Of a stretch of 64,000 bases of DNA, positions 47,101 to 58,470 are shown one piece after another (the stretch's first letter is position 1; each line of letters begins with the position of its first letter). The notes under the pieces are model-generated. The model did no database searches, was not told the origin of the DNA, and saw only the letters and a list, made by a program, of their open reading frames with translations. The DNA is from Sycon ciliatum (Eukaryota > Porifera > Calcarea > Leucosolenida > Sycettidae): contig NC_088655.1 in the NCBI RefSeq assembly GCF_964019385.1, positions 12,920,357 through 12,984,356 on the forward strand, in the 5' to 3' direction. Position numbers and translations under genes: made by a program.

Positions 47101-48448
47101 CCCGTCGCTTCATTGCCGCAGCATTCAGATCTGCATGGTGCACTCTGACACTGAGCCGAATGCGAATCTCAAGGTTGCAGAGCTGCGGGAAGCTGCAGCT
47201 GCAGATGCCACGTACCAGTCATTGATTGAGTGTATCTTGACTGGATTCCCTGATCGCCAGCAGAAGTTGCCTGCTCCGTTACGTGCGTACTGGAATGGAC
47301 GTGAGCATCTCTCCGTCGACCATGGCATTGTGTTGAAGGGCAACCGCATTGTTGTTCCTGAATCATTGCGTGCTCAGGTATTGCACAACCTCCACGCTTC
47401 ACACCAAGGCCTAGTGCGTACTAAGTCTCGTGCGCGTCAGCTTGTATACTGGTCCGGTATCACCAAGGACATTGATACACTCGTTCGTTCTTGTCCTGCT
47501 TGCCGCGAACACCAGTCGTCCCAGCCAGCTGAGCCCCTGCTGAACGACCGCACCCCAACACTACCGTTTGAATGTGCATCTGCCGATTTGTTCACTTGTC
47601 AAGGTCACGACTTCCTTGTGTATGCAGATCGTTTGACCGGTTGGCCCTGTGTCGCGCGTACTGGCCGCACCACCTCATCGCATGACGTGATACTAGCATT
47701 CCGTCGCTGGTTCTCTGATGTTGGTGTTCCTGCTGTGCTGTGTACAGATGGTGGTCCCCAGTTCTCCTCGCATAAGTTTGCTGAGTTTTGTAAGCGCTGG
47801 CAGGTAAAGCATGTCATGTCCTCTCCCCACTACCCGCAGAGTAATGGGCACGCCGAAGCTGCTGTCAAAGCCATGAAGCGTCTTATCACCAAGACAACCG
47901 TGAATGGCAATCTTGACACAGATGACTTCCGCCGAGGGCTACTGGAATGGCGAAACACACCTGGCTCCTCTGGTCAGAGCCCCGCTGAGCTCCTATATGG
48001 CCGCTCTCTTCAGTCATTCGTCATTGCACATTGGAAGGAGTTTGATTCATCCTGGCTCTCCAAAGCGACGACACGTGATGAGACTGCCATGCCATCCGAC
48101 GATGCCGTCACAGACAAGTCGTCAACTCGTCGCTCGTTGCCGCAGCTTCGCCTCGGCACCCACGTGGATGTTCAGCATCCGCGCACCAAGCAGTGGTCTA
48201 TTCGTGGGGTCATTGTTGCTGTCGGTAATCATCGGGACTACCTAGTGAAGTTGCCGAGTGGTCGCATTTATTGGCGGAACCGCAGATTCCTGCGTCCGTA
48301 TCGCCCACTTGTGCCTGCACCGCTTGTTGTCCAACCGGCTGCTGCTGACCCCTCTTCCCCGCCGCCGCCGTCCCGCCGCAGCGCACGTCAGCGCAAGCCA
48401 CCCCAGCGTTTAAACATTGGTTCGCATCATGGACAGTCCTATGATTGA
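44129..48448 (+). CDS. Gypsy gag-pol polyprotein, single 1,439-residue frame
   Basis: In order: gag (about residues 90-290), two zinc knuckles (CPNCGRSDHTKSVC near 318 and CNSCHGIGHFQRMC near 338), retropepsin with an intact DTGS (near 401), reverse transcriptase (FTKLDARHGYWQIPLS near 645 and a VVDD catalytic box near 710, where Val replaces the usual Tyr), RNase H (LETDASALRGLGFVL near 857 and a TDHKPL motif), the integrase zinc domain (HASHQG...CPAC), and the core Asp, Asp and Glu in ADLFTCQG, CTDGGPQF and SNGHAEAAV. A C-terminal basic tail follows. Gag and pol share one frame with no frameshift or stop, unlike many Gypsy elements. All expected catalytic residues are present, so it may be active. 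Confidence 0.94.
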   Translation: MEQSQDDTGFDLSSATERQQESQMGVLMKFMEQQMRAAEARDKAMQDLFKNVQSRSLSPSQPQFTPQPSAPAQSTSQTSAPRPVNSVSCPHLLSSATLADFHSFVESWRDFSVCQHLASQAREARVATLRQCFDEELRRFIREDIICIPASADVDLMLERIQAYIRRQRNPLLDRIEFYQRVQQAGESFDAFYTALCELQSACDFLSHSLCGTCDARCCAQCKGLGRTLKEESLRDRVVIGVRNDETRHKLLATHGLTLDQAVTLCRTEEAAYHTKAHMPSPGLQASAAKQSAYKQQKRHKPADSKPSETSSATKSTCPNCGRSDHTKSVCPAKGKKCNSCHGIGHFQRMCKSQKQPKTSSAAKLGQLKLQRASRVDRRTVPVSTMLQTEDQPSQLSWTPDTGSDVDAIGEEHLTQIGGFVENLDDDHDCVQAVTGEPLRNLGKIRATLRVGETQHETVIHVYKGLHDALLSHTSLRALKFLPPDWPVQFTAEHEGASSPKICAAVSSCAHPSDAELARTREQLLQEFADVFSDSGLKPMEGPPMEIELQHDSKPSCVHTARPIPYAFRDQIKTQLDGMVSDGIIEPVTEPSEWCHPIVIVDKKGSTEKRLTVDFKRLNDQVRRPAHPVHTARDVVSGVGSAKFFTKLDARHGYWQIPLSDTAQEFTTFITPYGRYRYLRNPQGLISAGDEFNRRTDAAFSAIPRLGKVVDDCLAYDDDFLSHVSHVREILLCAREHGITFSPAKFVFGTQRIHFCGYNVTPDGWVVDDDKTSGIRQFPVPANRTDLRSFLGLVNQCGEFTPHLAELTNPLRGLLKTSREFMWDASHTAAFERTQEALLSPPVLAFYQVGQDLRLETDASALRGLGFVLWQKQNDQWRIIQCGSRYLSDAETRYAVIELEMLAVVWAVRKCRIYLSGAPFEVVTDHKPLIPIINSYSLDQIENPRLLRLRLKLQAYQLQASWRKGSENAFADALSRNPVGIPSTTDELGEAPSLHCRSIQICMVHSDTEPNANLKVAELREAAAADATYQSLIECILTGFPDRQQKLPAPLRAYWNGREHLSVDHGIVLKGNRIVVPESLRAQVLHNLHASHQGLVRTKSRARQLVYWSGITKDIDTLVRSCPACREHQSSQPAEPLLNDRTPTLPFECASADLFTCQGHDFLVYADRLTGWPCVARTGRTTSSHDVILAFRRWFSDVGVPAVLCTDGGPQFSSHKFAEFCKRWQVKHVMSSPHYPQSNGHAEAAVKAMKRLITKTTVNGNLDTDDFRRGLLEWRNTPGSSGQSPAELLYGRSLQSFVIAHWKEFDSSWLSKATTRDETAMPSDDAVTDKSSTRRSLPQLRLGTHVDVQHPRTKQWSIRGVIVAVGNHRDYLVKLPSGRIYWRNRRFLRPYRPLVPAPLVVQPAAADPSSPPPPSRRSARQRKPPQRLNIGSHHGQSYD

Positions 48449-48565
48449 CACTCTTGATCACTAATGTCAATTTCTGCTGTCTCTGCTTTGTTGTTTTCAT
48501 TCTTCATTTTGTTTTATTTATGATAGATGTTGCTGTCACAGGTTTCGCAACATCTCGAAGGGGCG

Positions 48566-48715
48566 TGATGTGTATCTATATTCATTACGTCATAGTTGTA
48601 CTGCATGCACGCACACACACGGATTAGTTGAGTGTGCTTCTTTTTCCTGTGGTTCTTTCTCATGACATGTTTTGTTTCCGTTCCCAAGTCTTCACGAATA
48701 AATAGTAACGTATCA
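48566..48715 (+). repeat. 3' LTR of the intact Gypsy element
   Basis: No differences from the 5' LTR seen by eye. It ends 474 bases before the ESF1 start codon. Confidence 0.93.
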
Positions 48716-48720
48716 GGTAC

Positions 48721-49188
48721 ATGGACTTCAAAAGACTTCAAAAGTATAAATCAACTGAGATACATGTAGCTGCTAGCTGCTGATCACTCGATGATAAAAT
48801 TGTCGTCTGGCATGCAACATTCATGATTGCTTGCCTACAATTTTTACAACTTACAAAAATGTGGGTGACCTCCGCAAGCTTGCGCAAGGATGTGTTTCAG
48901 TTTGGGACAAAATCGAACACGCGTACGCCCGCGTTCCCGGTGTCGTACTCGCAGAGTTTCATTTTGAAATTTTAATGTCATGGCAACTCGTAATGGCGGC
49001 TGAAGACGATTGTTTTTTTGATTTTCGGCCAAACATAAAATCTCGAGAAAAAAAATATTTTTTATACTGAAAATTCATTGACGTAAATGCAATTGTGCTC
49101 AGTTTGACTTTTGTTGTATCGTCAAAGAACTACCTATCCCCTTTCTCCTGTAACAGTTCTGGCCATTTCCTCAAGGCTTGCGTGCACC
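48721..49188 (+). promoter_or_regulatory. ESF1: ESF1 upstream region
   Basis: A 470-base interval between the 3' LTR and the ESF1 ATG, AT-rich in places; it must hold the ESF1 promoter and 5' UTR. No TATA box is recognised. The LTR insertion is close enough to influence it. Confidence 0.4.
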
Positions 49189-52100
49189 ATGTCGAAAGAC
49201 AAAATGGATTCTCGTTTTGGGATGATCGCCAACGACCCCAGGTTCAAGGTAAGCTATTGACCCTATACATTGTACATGTACAATATTTACGTTGTCAGTC
49301 AATAGTGGTATCTATTCAGCACTGAGGTCATGAGCCCCATCACCACCTCTCAATGTAGCAAACGTGTTTTGACAGTCAGGGATGTGATAAATCTAGCGTG
49401 CTTAGTGTTAGGTGTCACCTTGCCTTCTTCGAGCCGACTTCGAATCCATAGGCTCTTGATCATTCCACCTCACATGCTGGAATGGGCATTCTCATTCCGG
49501 AATCAAAAATGATAATGGTTGCCACGAGCCAAACGATGTAGCATCAGGTTCAAGTGCCTCGAACGCACTCAGAAGTACCTTGACTCTCTCAAGGAAACTA
49601 GAGTCGGGCAAAAAGAAGAGAGCCGCCGTTCCACAACGACATCATGGAATTGTTACGTCAAGTGATTCCTAGTTGATTCTGGCGCGTTTGTTTGGTCAGG
49701 TGATTCTTACCCATTCCCATTCCAGAATGGTTATCATTTACATTCTGAAAATGCCCAACCAAATACAACCTTAGTATCTGAAACAGCACTCCTTCTCGTG
49801 CTTAGTTTGTAAGACATTGGAGTGGCACACAGGGATTTTCCCCTGTGGAAGTATTTCATTATTTATAGTTTCAGTCTGACGCAGTGAACAAGGCAATCCT
49901 TCACGGCACGACGAATGTGGGCAGATGAGTAGGCTCACAATTTTTCCTGCAGCTTGGCGCCAGTATCTTGGGCGCAGACACTCGTTCTATAGGTTTATGG
50001 GTACCACCGAGGTAGAGACAGTAGTACTGGCAGCAAAGCTATGCAGGCGTGTAGCTCGTGTGTAGTCAGCGTAGTTTGATCATCACACCAGCAAATGGCC
50101 ATCATAGGTAGGTACTACATAGTCCAAACAAAAGCCTCTTTTACGGGCAACAAAACACAATTTGCCAAGATGAAGGATGTTAACACAAATGAAGAGAATA
50201 ATTGTATGAAGAAAAAAAAGAAAGAAAAAGAACTTCAATAAGCCAAACTCTACAATCAACACTACGGAAGAAAACCAGGTGGGATGCCCAAAACCAACAT
50301 GGAACGAATCCAATCATAGTACAACTAACTTCAGACAAGAACAATACAAAATCCAGACCTCTGGATGTGATGTAAACTGTCATTGTCTCTCAGCCACTCA
50401 CAGGCGGCCCTCAGCCACCGCCAACTCCCGCAGTGCGTAGACTGGTCGGTGGTACGATCATCTAGCTCCGCGAATGCACACAATAGCTGACCGTAATAGT
50501 GCAGAGGCCAGGCGACAGTGTGCATATGTCGTCATCTCCGCATACTTTTTTTCTCTCCCCTGGAAAGCAGACCACACAAACGCTTGATGAAACGCGAGCA
50601 CTCTGGCGCACAACAACCGGCCGTGGTGAAAATGAGAGGAGTGAATGTACCACGATCTACATTGATTATGCGTTCAGCATACTCGGATTTCTTTCTGCGC
50701 TCGTGCTCTGCCAAAAGCTTCTCCAGTGGCTTCGCAGCATAGGAAGGCGCATCAGGGTGAAATACTCGAACGTCCATGTAGGCGTTCTGGGCCCGGGTCC
50801 ACAGCCCCCTCGCGCGAATGTCTGCCCGGGCATCATCCGCTGTATTTGTAGACGCCGCGACAAACACCTCACCAGAGAGTGGCGCGAGCACTGGCTCCAC
50901 AGCAACATCCACGCACACTTCAGTCAGCAAATCAGCCAGGATGTCTCGCACTTCGTTATGCCGTATTGTCGGGAATCCTCCAGTCGGGCAGCTCATGGCA
51001 TGGGCTGCACTAAATTGACGGCCACAGGAGCAGGTCACCACACCGCACATGTGGCTCAGGCACAAGGTCACCACACCACAGATGTGCGATCTACGCCCGT
51101 GGCTATGCGAGTGGAGTATACATGTACTTCCGAAGTACATGTACTTGGCTGGTGTGGATATCAACTCTGTATGCCACCACCGTTGGCAGCAACAAGCACC
51201 TCAAGAAGGTGATGTAGCATGTCTGTGTGACCACTGACCAGCTATGACTTACTACCCCATGGCTGAGTCTTAGCCCAGACTGGAATCACACAACAGAACA
51301 CATTGATGCCCACACCGCTGTACTCAGCCGTGGTGGTACCCGCACCACGAAAAATACTGTCTCAGCTTGTAACAGTGCAGTACTGCTCAATGAAATCCAG
51401 TCGCATCACTCAAGTTTGCACCTTGCACCATTTCGCAGCCCAGTGTTTGCAGGTCTAGGGCTGCACAATGCCCCGCGAGTACTTGAGTGTCGGGACTGGA
51501 TTTCATTGAGCAGCACTGTATATAAGAAAGTTGGTCACTCGCCTATTCCAGCTCAACTGCACTTCATGAGGGTGAATTCCCCCCAAAAATAATGTGTATT
51601 GAGCAGGGAGTGGTGCTTCCTTGCAGTTTTGCTGAGTCGAATGCTTGAACTTCTCGTGTGCTCTGGTTGGCAGTCGTGAGTCAGTCAAGTGTTAAAAGTC
51701 GGCAGGAAAAGCGCTTCATCTAAAAAAAAACATGGTGTTATAATATTATATTATAGTAGCTTGTGGAAATTGAATGGGGCTCCGGACCAAGGAAAGTGTC
51801 AGGGCCTGGACTCCAACATCTGAATTTCAACTCCTGAGCATGACTGTCATCACTGTATTGTGGGTTGCGTGCTCTGAATTTGTTTCTTTTCTGCAGAAAG
51901 TACCGAAATCCAGGAATAAGATCAAGCTTGACAAGCGCTTCAAGGATGTTGTGACGGACACAAAATTCACCAGCAAGTGTAAGTCTTGCTCCTGTGGCAA
52001 AGATGGGATGCAGCATTAGCAGCCCCTCAACGTTCTGACTAGTCTGTAGGATAATAATTTGAAGACTTCATATGCAGAATCCAGGAAGCCATCACTTTGT

Positions 52101-53487
52101 TATCGTTTGTGTCCACTGCCATTTTTACATACACTCATACCTCATTTATCCAGGCGGTCCTGGACCGGCTACTGCCCGTTACTTCGAATCACATACAATT
52201 TGATGGGGAAGGCCATAGATATGGCATATGAGATATGACCGCACTATTTCCACAAAAGTGACGAAAGAGTCGTAATATTTCCACTGAAACAGCCCGAAGG
52301 GGTACCTGGTAGCCCGAGGTGCTCGTAATGTCGGGGTCCGGATAACCGAGGTATGAATGACTGAATGTACAAGTCTATGCACTTTGTTTTATGACTTTGT
52401 TTCTATTGCTCACTGCAGACACCACTGACAAACGAGGCCGAGTCCTTGGTGGGAGTGCCCAGGAGGATTTTAGAAAGTTCTATGCAGTGTCTGAGAGCGA
52501 TGATGAAGATGATGACGACGATGAGGAGGAGAAGAAAGAAAGGGATGTTGAAGAAGAGCAATCTGATGACTCTGAGCAGAGTGGTGAGGACGTGTGCGAG
52601 GCGGGTGAGGCCAGGTAAGACATTCTGTGTGTGTGTGTGTGTGTGTGTGTGCAAGTTGTACAGATACTTCTAATGTAGGTAACAAGAGACCTAATGGAGC
52701 CAGCAGTGAGTTGTGTCATGCATAGTGGTTTGTGTTGGAGCAAGTCTGTTTACTACACCAGTAGACCAGGTGTGGCACATGTCAGTGCAAGTAAACCACA
52801 TGGATGCATCCATGCTGTTTCCTCGTACACCGCCCAATGGCCTAGGCCTACCCAGGCCAGTTGCATAGGACTACGCAGTGGCTGGGCCCTAACATATTCA
52901 TGATTTCAAATTCTATGCATATACATGTAGCTAAATGTAAATGGTAGCTGTGGTCTTGCACTTCATCTTCATAGTTGCAGCAAGGACCCCCCCCCCCCCC
53001 CCCTCTTGCTGTGTGTAGACATTCTTTCAATACTTTTGGGGGAACAACTGTAGCATGGACAAACCTTTTGCGAATGGCAATATCTTCTAAATTTCACGGG
53101 GAAACTATTTTTGGTGCGGAGCTTTGGCGCTTGAGAAGGGAAGACTAGATTTTGCAGGGCGAAAGTCTTTCCCTTTGCGGCTACAACAATCCAGGATTTC
53201 ATTGTGAAGGGGTCTGAAGATTTTCTTCCTATAATTTTCTCAAGAACTGGACGCACCGCTGTTCGTAGTTTTCTTCTAATATTTGACGGTGTAGTGAACT
53301 TTCTTATGATAATTGTCTGTGCAGTGGATCTGATGATGGTTTCTGGGCCCGAGCCCGTGGAGAAGCAACTGTCGACTCATCCAGTGATGATGAGGAGGAA
53401 GCGCCTTTAGCAAAACCGGAGGTAGGTAGCGAGCGAGTGTTCCACAGGCTGTCTGTACTACTCGAAATCATGCTTTGCTGCTACCCT

Positions 53488-53567
<80 letters not shown>

Positions 53568-56500
53568 AACTTGAGGATCACATTATGGTGAAAGATTAGG
53601 GAGGTTTTGCTCTACGCAGTTAGTAATTACGTGTGAAACACTGAAAATCCACCGAGAAGCGAGGGCATTTTTCATACGTTAATCTCTTTACAGATTTCCA
53701 TAGGAAGGCACTTTCCTACGTAGGACTTTTTAAAATATTTTTCGCACCCCCCCCCCCCCCCCCCCCTCCTCCACACACACACATACCATCACCACTCGAC
53801 CACCACCACTACTGTATGCCTTGTGGTAAGTGGTATCTATCATCCCACATCGAATACAAGTGTGTTGTTTTGATGACTGCACACTGACTATGTGCATTTC
53901 ACTCAGACTAACTGCACTATACACTTTCATGCACTGTTTTAGTGTGTTCTGTAAGCTCTGACCTTGTGGTTTTTGAGCACTTTATAAAGCCCACTGGGTG
54001 CATTTCTTGTGAAAGTCCCTGACGAAATACCTTGGCTCTATGAATCTGTGTGGACACTGCGGTTTGATCCGACGCGTCCTTGTCCTTGATTTTCACGTGT
54101 ACGGTTTATGGGGTTATAGGGCTGTTGCACGCCCGTTTGTTTGAGAGACTTATCCCCTCTCGGCCTCTCCCCTGACTCACTTGTGAGATCTGCATTCGAC
54201 ACTGAGGATATATGGGCCAAGTGGTGGCCCGCCGATGCGAACGTCGTAGCTTGATGTGTTCCTAAACAGTCAGGTGGTGTGGCCGCGGATCCGGCTAACT
54301 TTGCTTGTTTTATGCTGTGTGTGTGTGCGTGTGTGCATCCCAGATTGTTCACGATTGGGCTGAGTTTGATGCTAATGTTGAGCACACGGAGGAACTGTCG
54401 CGTCGCTTGGCCGTATGCAATGTTGACTGGGATCGTGTCTGTGCCAAAGATCTGCTCGGTAAGTTTCCTGCTGATGGCTCGGTGTACAAGTGTAAGTCAG
54501 CTGTATGATCTTCCTCAGGGTGTGCGGACTCCACTGTAGCCACAGTTCATCTTTCACACGAGTATACACCACTACCCGAAAACAGTCTCTCAGCTACAAA
54601 TTCACCAAATGAAATAAATAAATCCAAATTTTCGGGCCAGTCGCATGTTCATTTCATCAAACCAGTTTTTTGTGTTGTGTCTTTTTTGCCTGGTGTGTGG
54701 AGATGAATAATGATTTTGCACGGCATTGTTGTTGTGGTTGTTGACGCTGGTTCTGTTCTTTCTCCCGTTGTGTCCAGTATTGCTCAACTCGTTTGCTCCC
54801 AAAGGCGGCAGCATCAAGTCCATCACGGTTAGTTCACATGCTGTACAGTATACTGTACAAGCAGACATTCTCATCGGGAATGTGTTTTCGTCCGTTTCTT
54901 TGGAGTTGGACGAAATTATTCGTCATGCGAATTTCTGCTTGTACGGCTCTTGTAACCTGCCTAACCAGTTACTCAGCAGTGCTATCTAGCACTGTTGGAG
55001 CAAAATAACTCTGACCGCGTAGCATTGTCCCGTGCCTGCTGCCACACAATGTTTCTTGCACAGTGCTGCTGCTGCTCAATGGAATACGATTGAGTCAGTC
55101 AGCGTTGCGTCCTGCACCCGTGAACATCCCAGTGTTCGGAGGTCTAGGGCTGCACAGCGCTCGGTGCGTACTGGACTCACACGATCGGATTTCATTGGGC
55201 AGCACTGGATTACACTGCAGGTGGACTGTACTGTGCAGCGCCTGGAGGCACTTATATTCACACGGTCAGATTTTGTTGGCCACCGATGAAGAACGTGGCG
55301 ACGTTTTCAGCGGCGTAATTTAAAAACATTCGCTATGTGCTGTACTGTCCAGTTCAGTGTGTGCTTAAAAAACGTACCAGCCAGCTAAGAGTGTCTGGGA
55401 CTCCTTTGAAGGTTTTATTCAATTCGAAACAACTGGATGTGAGGGCGGTGAAGAACAAAGAAGCGAAATTGATGGTTTATGAAGCCTTTGTGGGATGAGA
55501 AGAAAGGAACGAATTTCAAACTCTTCACCACCTCTTCACCACATCATTCAAGGACTCAAGAAAGTCCTAGAAAGTTGCATTGCTTTTCTCTTGTGATACT
55601 GTACTGGCTCACATGGATGCATATTCCCAATGCTGTAGACAGCAAGCTGCTTCGGCCATAAAGGTCTCATCAGTACAGCTACGAGCTTTGTATGCATATT
55701 CTAGACTTATTGCATTGTGTGTATACAGTGGTTCCTTATTCTGTGCCTGTGACTCTGTACTCTGTTTAGATTTATCCATCAGAGTATGGAAAGGAGCGAC
55801 TAGCAAAGGAAGATGTGATGGGACCGTTTGAGTCAAACCAACAAGCTACGGGCAAGAGCAAAGCTAGGAACTCTGCTGCGGCTGCTGCTGACAGCGAGGA
55901 TGATGAGGAAGATGAAGATGATGAGGAATTAGAAGAGGAGAGTGGTGAAGATGATGGGGAAGAGGACAGTGCAAAAGAAGAGGGAGAGGATAGTGAGGCT
56001 GAAGTAGATGCAAGTGGCGACGAAGAAGCGGAGGATGACGACGACGATGATGATGATGGTGAAGATGCCTATGGAAGTGATGAATTTGATGATGCCGAAA
56101 TGGACGATGACTCTGATTCAGATGACAATGAAGAGGTAACTACACTACTTAGTACTTGTCTACACTATCTGTTGTTCTTGGTCTTGTTCTTGGTCTTGTT
56201 CTTGTTCTGGTGAATTCGCACAGGGGTGGATGGTTATGGCAGTGAGCATCCTGCGTGTCCGGCCATGCTGTCTTTCTGCATGTGCAGTAGTTCAGAAAGT
56301 CGCTGATGCTTGCCACTGCTATTCCATACTCACTACTCTTATCTTCATCACCGTGGCTGGCTATCACCCACTCTCTTCACAATGGCCGGCGTTTCCACTG
56401 AGTCTTGAGATGTTGCAATAAAGATATAATTATTTAATAACTTGGTATCTCGGATTGAGAGCCGAGGAGGAAAGCATGAGCTGAGTGTCCAGTAACTGGT

Positions 56501-56865
56501 CGTGTTAGTGGACAGTATGGCGTAACTTATAGTGCCTTGGTCCTTTTTCTTTCCTTTAACTTAGTATCTGCCTTCCCTTTTGCTGATTGTCCTGTTCTTG
56601 CACTTTGTCTGCTTGTCACACTACATGTGATAACTAGAAGCCAGATGATGCCATGGAGAAGATTCGTCAGTACCAGCTCAACCGCCTGAAGTACTACTAT
56701 GCCGTAGTGGAGTGCAACTCTATCGGTATGTTGTGCTCAACCCTGCCAGTTAGGGAAGTGTGCGGGCAGTGTCTCCGTTGTGGAACCTGTACTCTACCGT
56801 ACATAATTCAAAAGTGTGTGTCTGTCTCTTTCTCTCTATCTATCTCTATCTCTCCCTCTATCTCG

Positions 56866-56932
<67 letters not shown>

Positions 56933-57389
56933 CCTCCCTCCCTCTCCTGCACATACACAAGCACTGCTATCGGCGATTTGGCTTTGAACGTTGGCGAGTA
57001 TTGCATGACATCTAGCGACACGTGAGCTGCTTGCTGCTGCTTGTGCCTAAACCCAGCTGAGCAAGTAACAAGTGTTGCCAGCTTTTCAGTTAGCTCTGTC
57101 TCTGGCTACTTGTGTGACTTAGCCTGCGCTGAGCTCCATGCCACTGTACCCTAACCATAGTCGTTGTCTGGCGTCCAGTATCTCTCTTCCAGCTCTTTGC
57201 TATCGTTTCCATTGGAATGATTCTGACTGAGGTGGCCTTGGATACAGGATGCTCTTGAATGGGGCCAGCATAGTTTCTTTGCCTGGTGTAATATCATTCG
57301 CTTGTAGCCGGCCCTATTGAAGGTCAAACATGTGTGTGTGTGCGTGCGTGCGTGCGTGCGTGTGTGTGTGTGTGTGTGGCATTCGTGCG

Positions 57390-57449
<60 letters not shown>

Positions 57450-58401
57450 CGTGTATGTGTGTTCGCTCCTTTGCCCACTATTCCCGCACTGCACTGTTGT
57501 TCAGGCACTGCATCCAAGTTGTATGACGAGTGTGACGGTATGGAGCTGGAACTAAGTCAGACCCGTCTGGATTTGAGATTTGTTCCCGACGACATGACGT
57601 TTGATGATGAGTACAAGGATCACGCCACCGAGAAGGACTTGGCTGGTGGCTACGAACCGCTGACGTAAGTAGGCTTCCACTGCAGGAACTATAGTACTGA
57701 ACTATAGTATCCTGTGTCCGCACATTTTGCATTTGAGCAATGCAGAGCATAATTCACACATTGAGGAGTGACTCCAGGCATCACATTCAGGTAATAGTAT
57801 CGTTATCGAACAGACTCATCGCTATGGTGGTTGTTATTGTATGCCAGATCAAGATTGCAATGTCCTGGTGATAGTGACACGCAGGTTTACTTGCTGCTGA
57901 ATGCAACATGCGTACTGTGTGGTTGTTGTCTTCACTGTGCTGTGTCGTTTTTGTCTTCACTGTGCTGTGTGGTTGTTGTCTCCACTGTGTTGTGTGGTTG
58001 TTGTCTCCACTGTGCTGTGTGGTTGTTGTCTCCACTGTGCTGTGTGGTTATTGTCTTCACTGTGCTGTGTGGTTTTTGCCTATGCTGTGTGTGTGTAGGT
58101 TCTTCTCCACTGCTCTGCAGCAGAGCAAGGTCAACATGACCTGGGATGAGACTGATGTTGGTCGTCTCAAGGCAACCATGAGAAAGTAAGCTATCCTCTG
58201 TCTTACAAAGTTAGTTACACCTGGATATCTGCAGCTGACGTAACCTTGCCTGGGAAGCAATATGCCACCTTTCTTAGTACAGTATTCACATGTTTTTGCA
58301 GCAACTGTGTGCTGACTGTGCTGGAACAAGAGCACCTCATTGCTTTAAAATGATATTCTTTGTGTGTTCATGCACGTGTGTGTGTGTGCGTGCGTGTACC
58401 T

Positions 58402-58470
<69 letters not shown>

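Larger units (their letters stand above)
43801..48715 (+). mobile_element. full-length Gypsy-type LTR retrotransposon, apparently intact
   Basis: 150-bp LTRs (43,801-43,950 and 48,566-48,715) look identical base for base, start TG and end CA, and are bracketed by the 5-bp duplication GGTAC (43,796-43,800 and 48,716-48,720). The leader begins TGGCGCAGTG after the 5' LTR, a candidate primer-binding site. A purine-rich CGAAGGGGCG precedes the 3' LTR. One uninterrupted frame encodes all gag-pol domains. Identical LTRs imply a very recent insertion between BCAS2 and ESF1. Confidence 0.95.

Noticed and set aside
49400..49740. Possible MITE (GGAATCAAAAATGATAATGG / ATTCCAGAATGGTTATCATT)
   Set aside because: The inverted match is short and interrupted; I could not define both ends.
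57787..58100. Repeated GTGGTTGTTGTCTCCACTGTGC units as a coding repeat
   Set aside because: A short minisatellite in ESF1 intron 9 just before the exon 10 acceptor; open frames are incidental.
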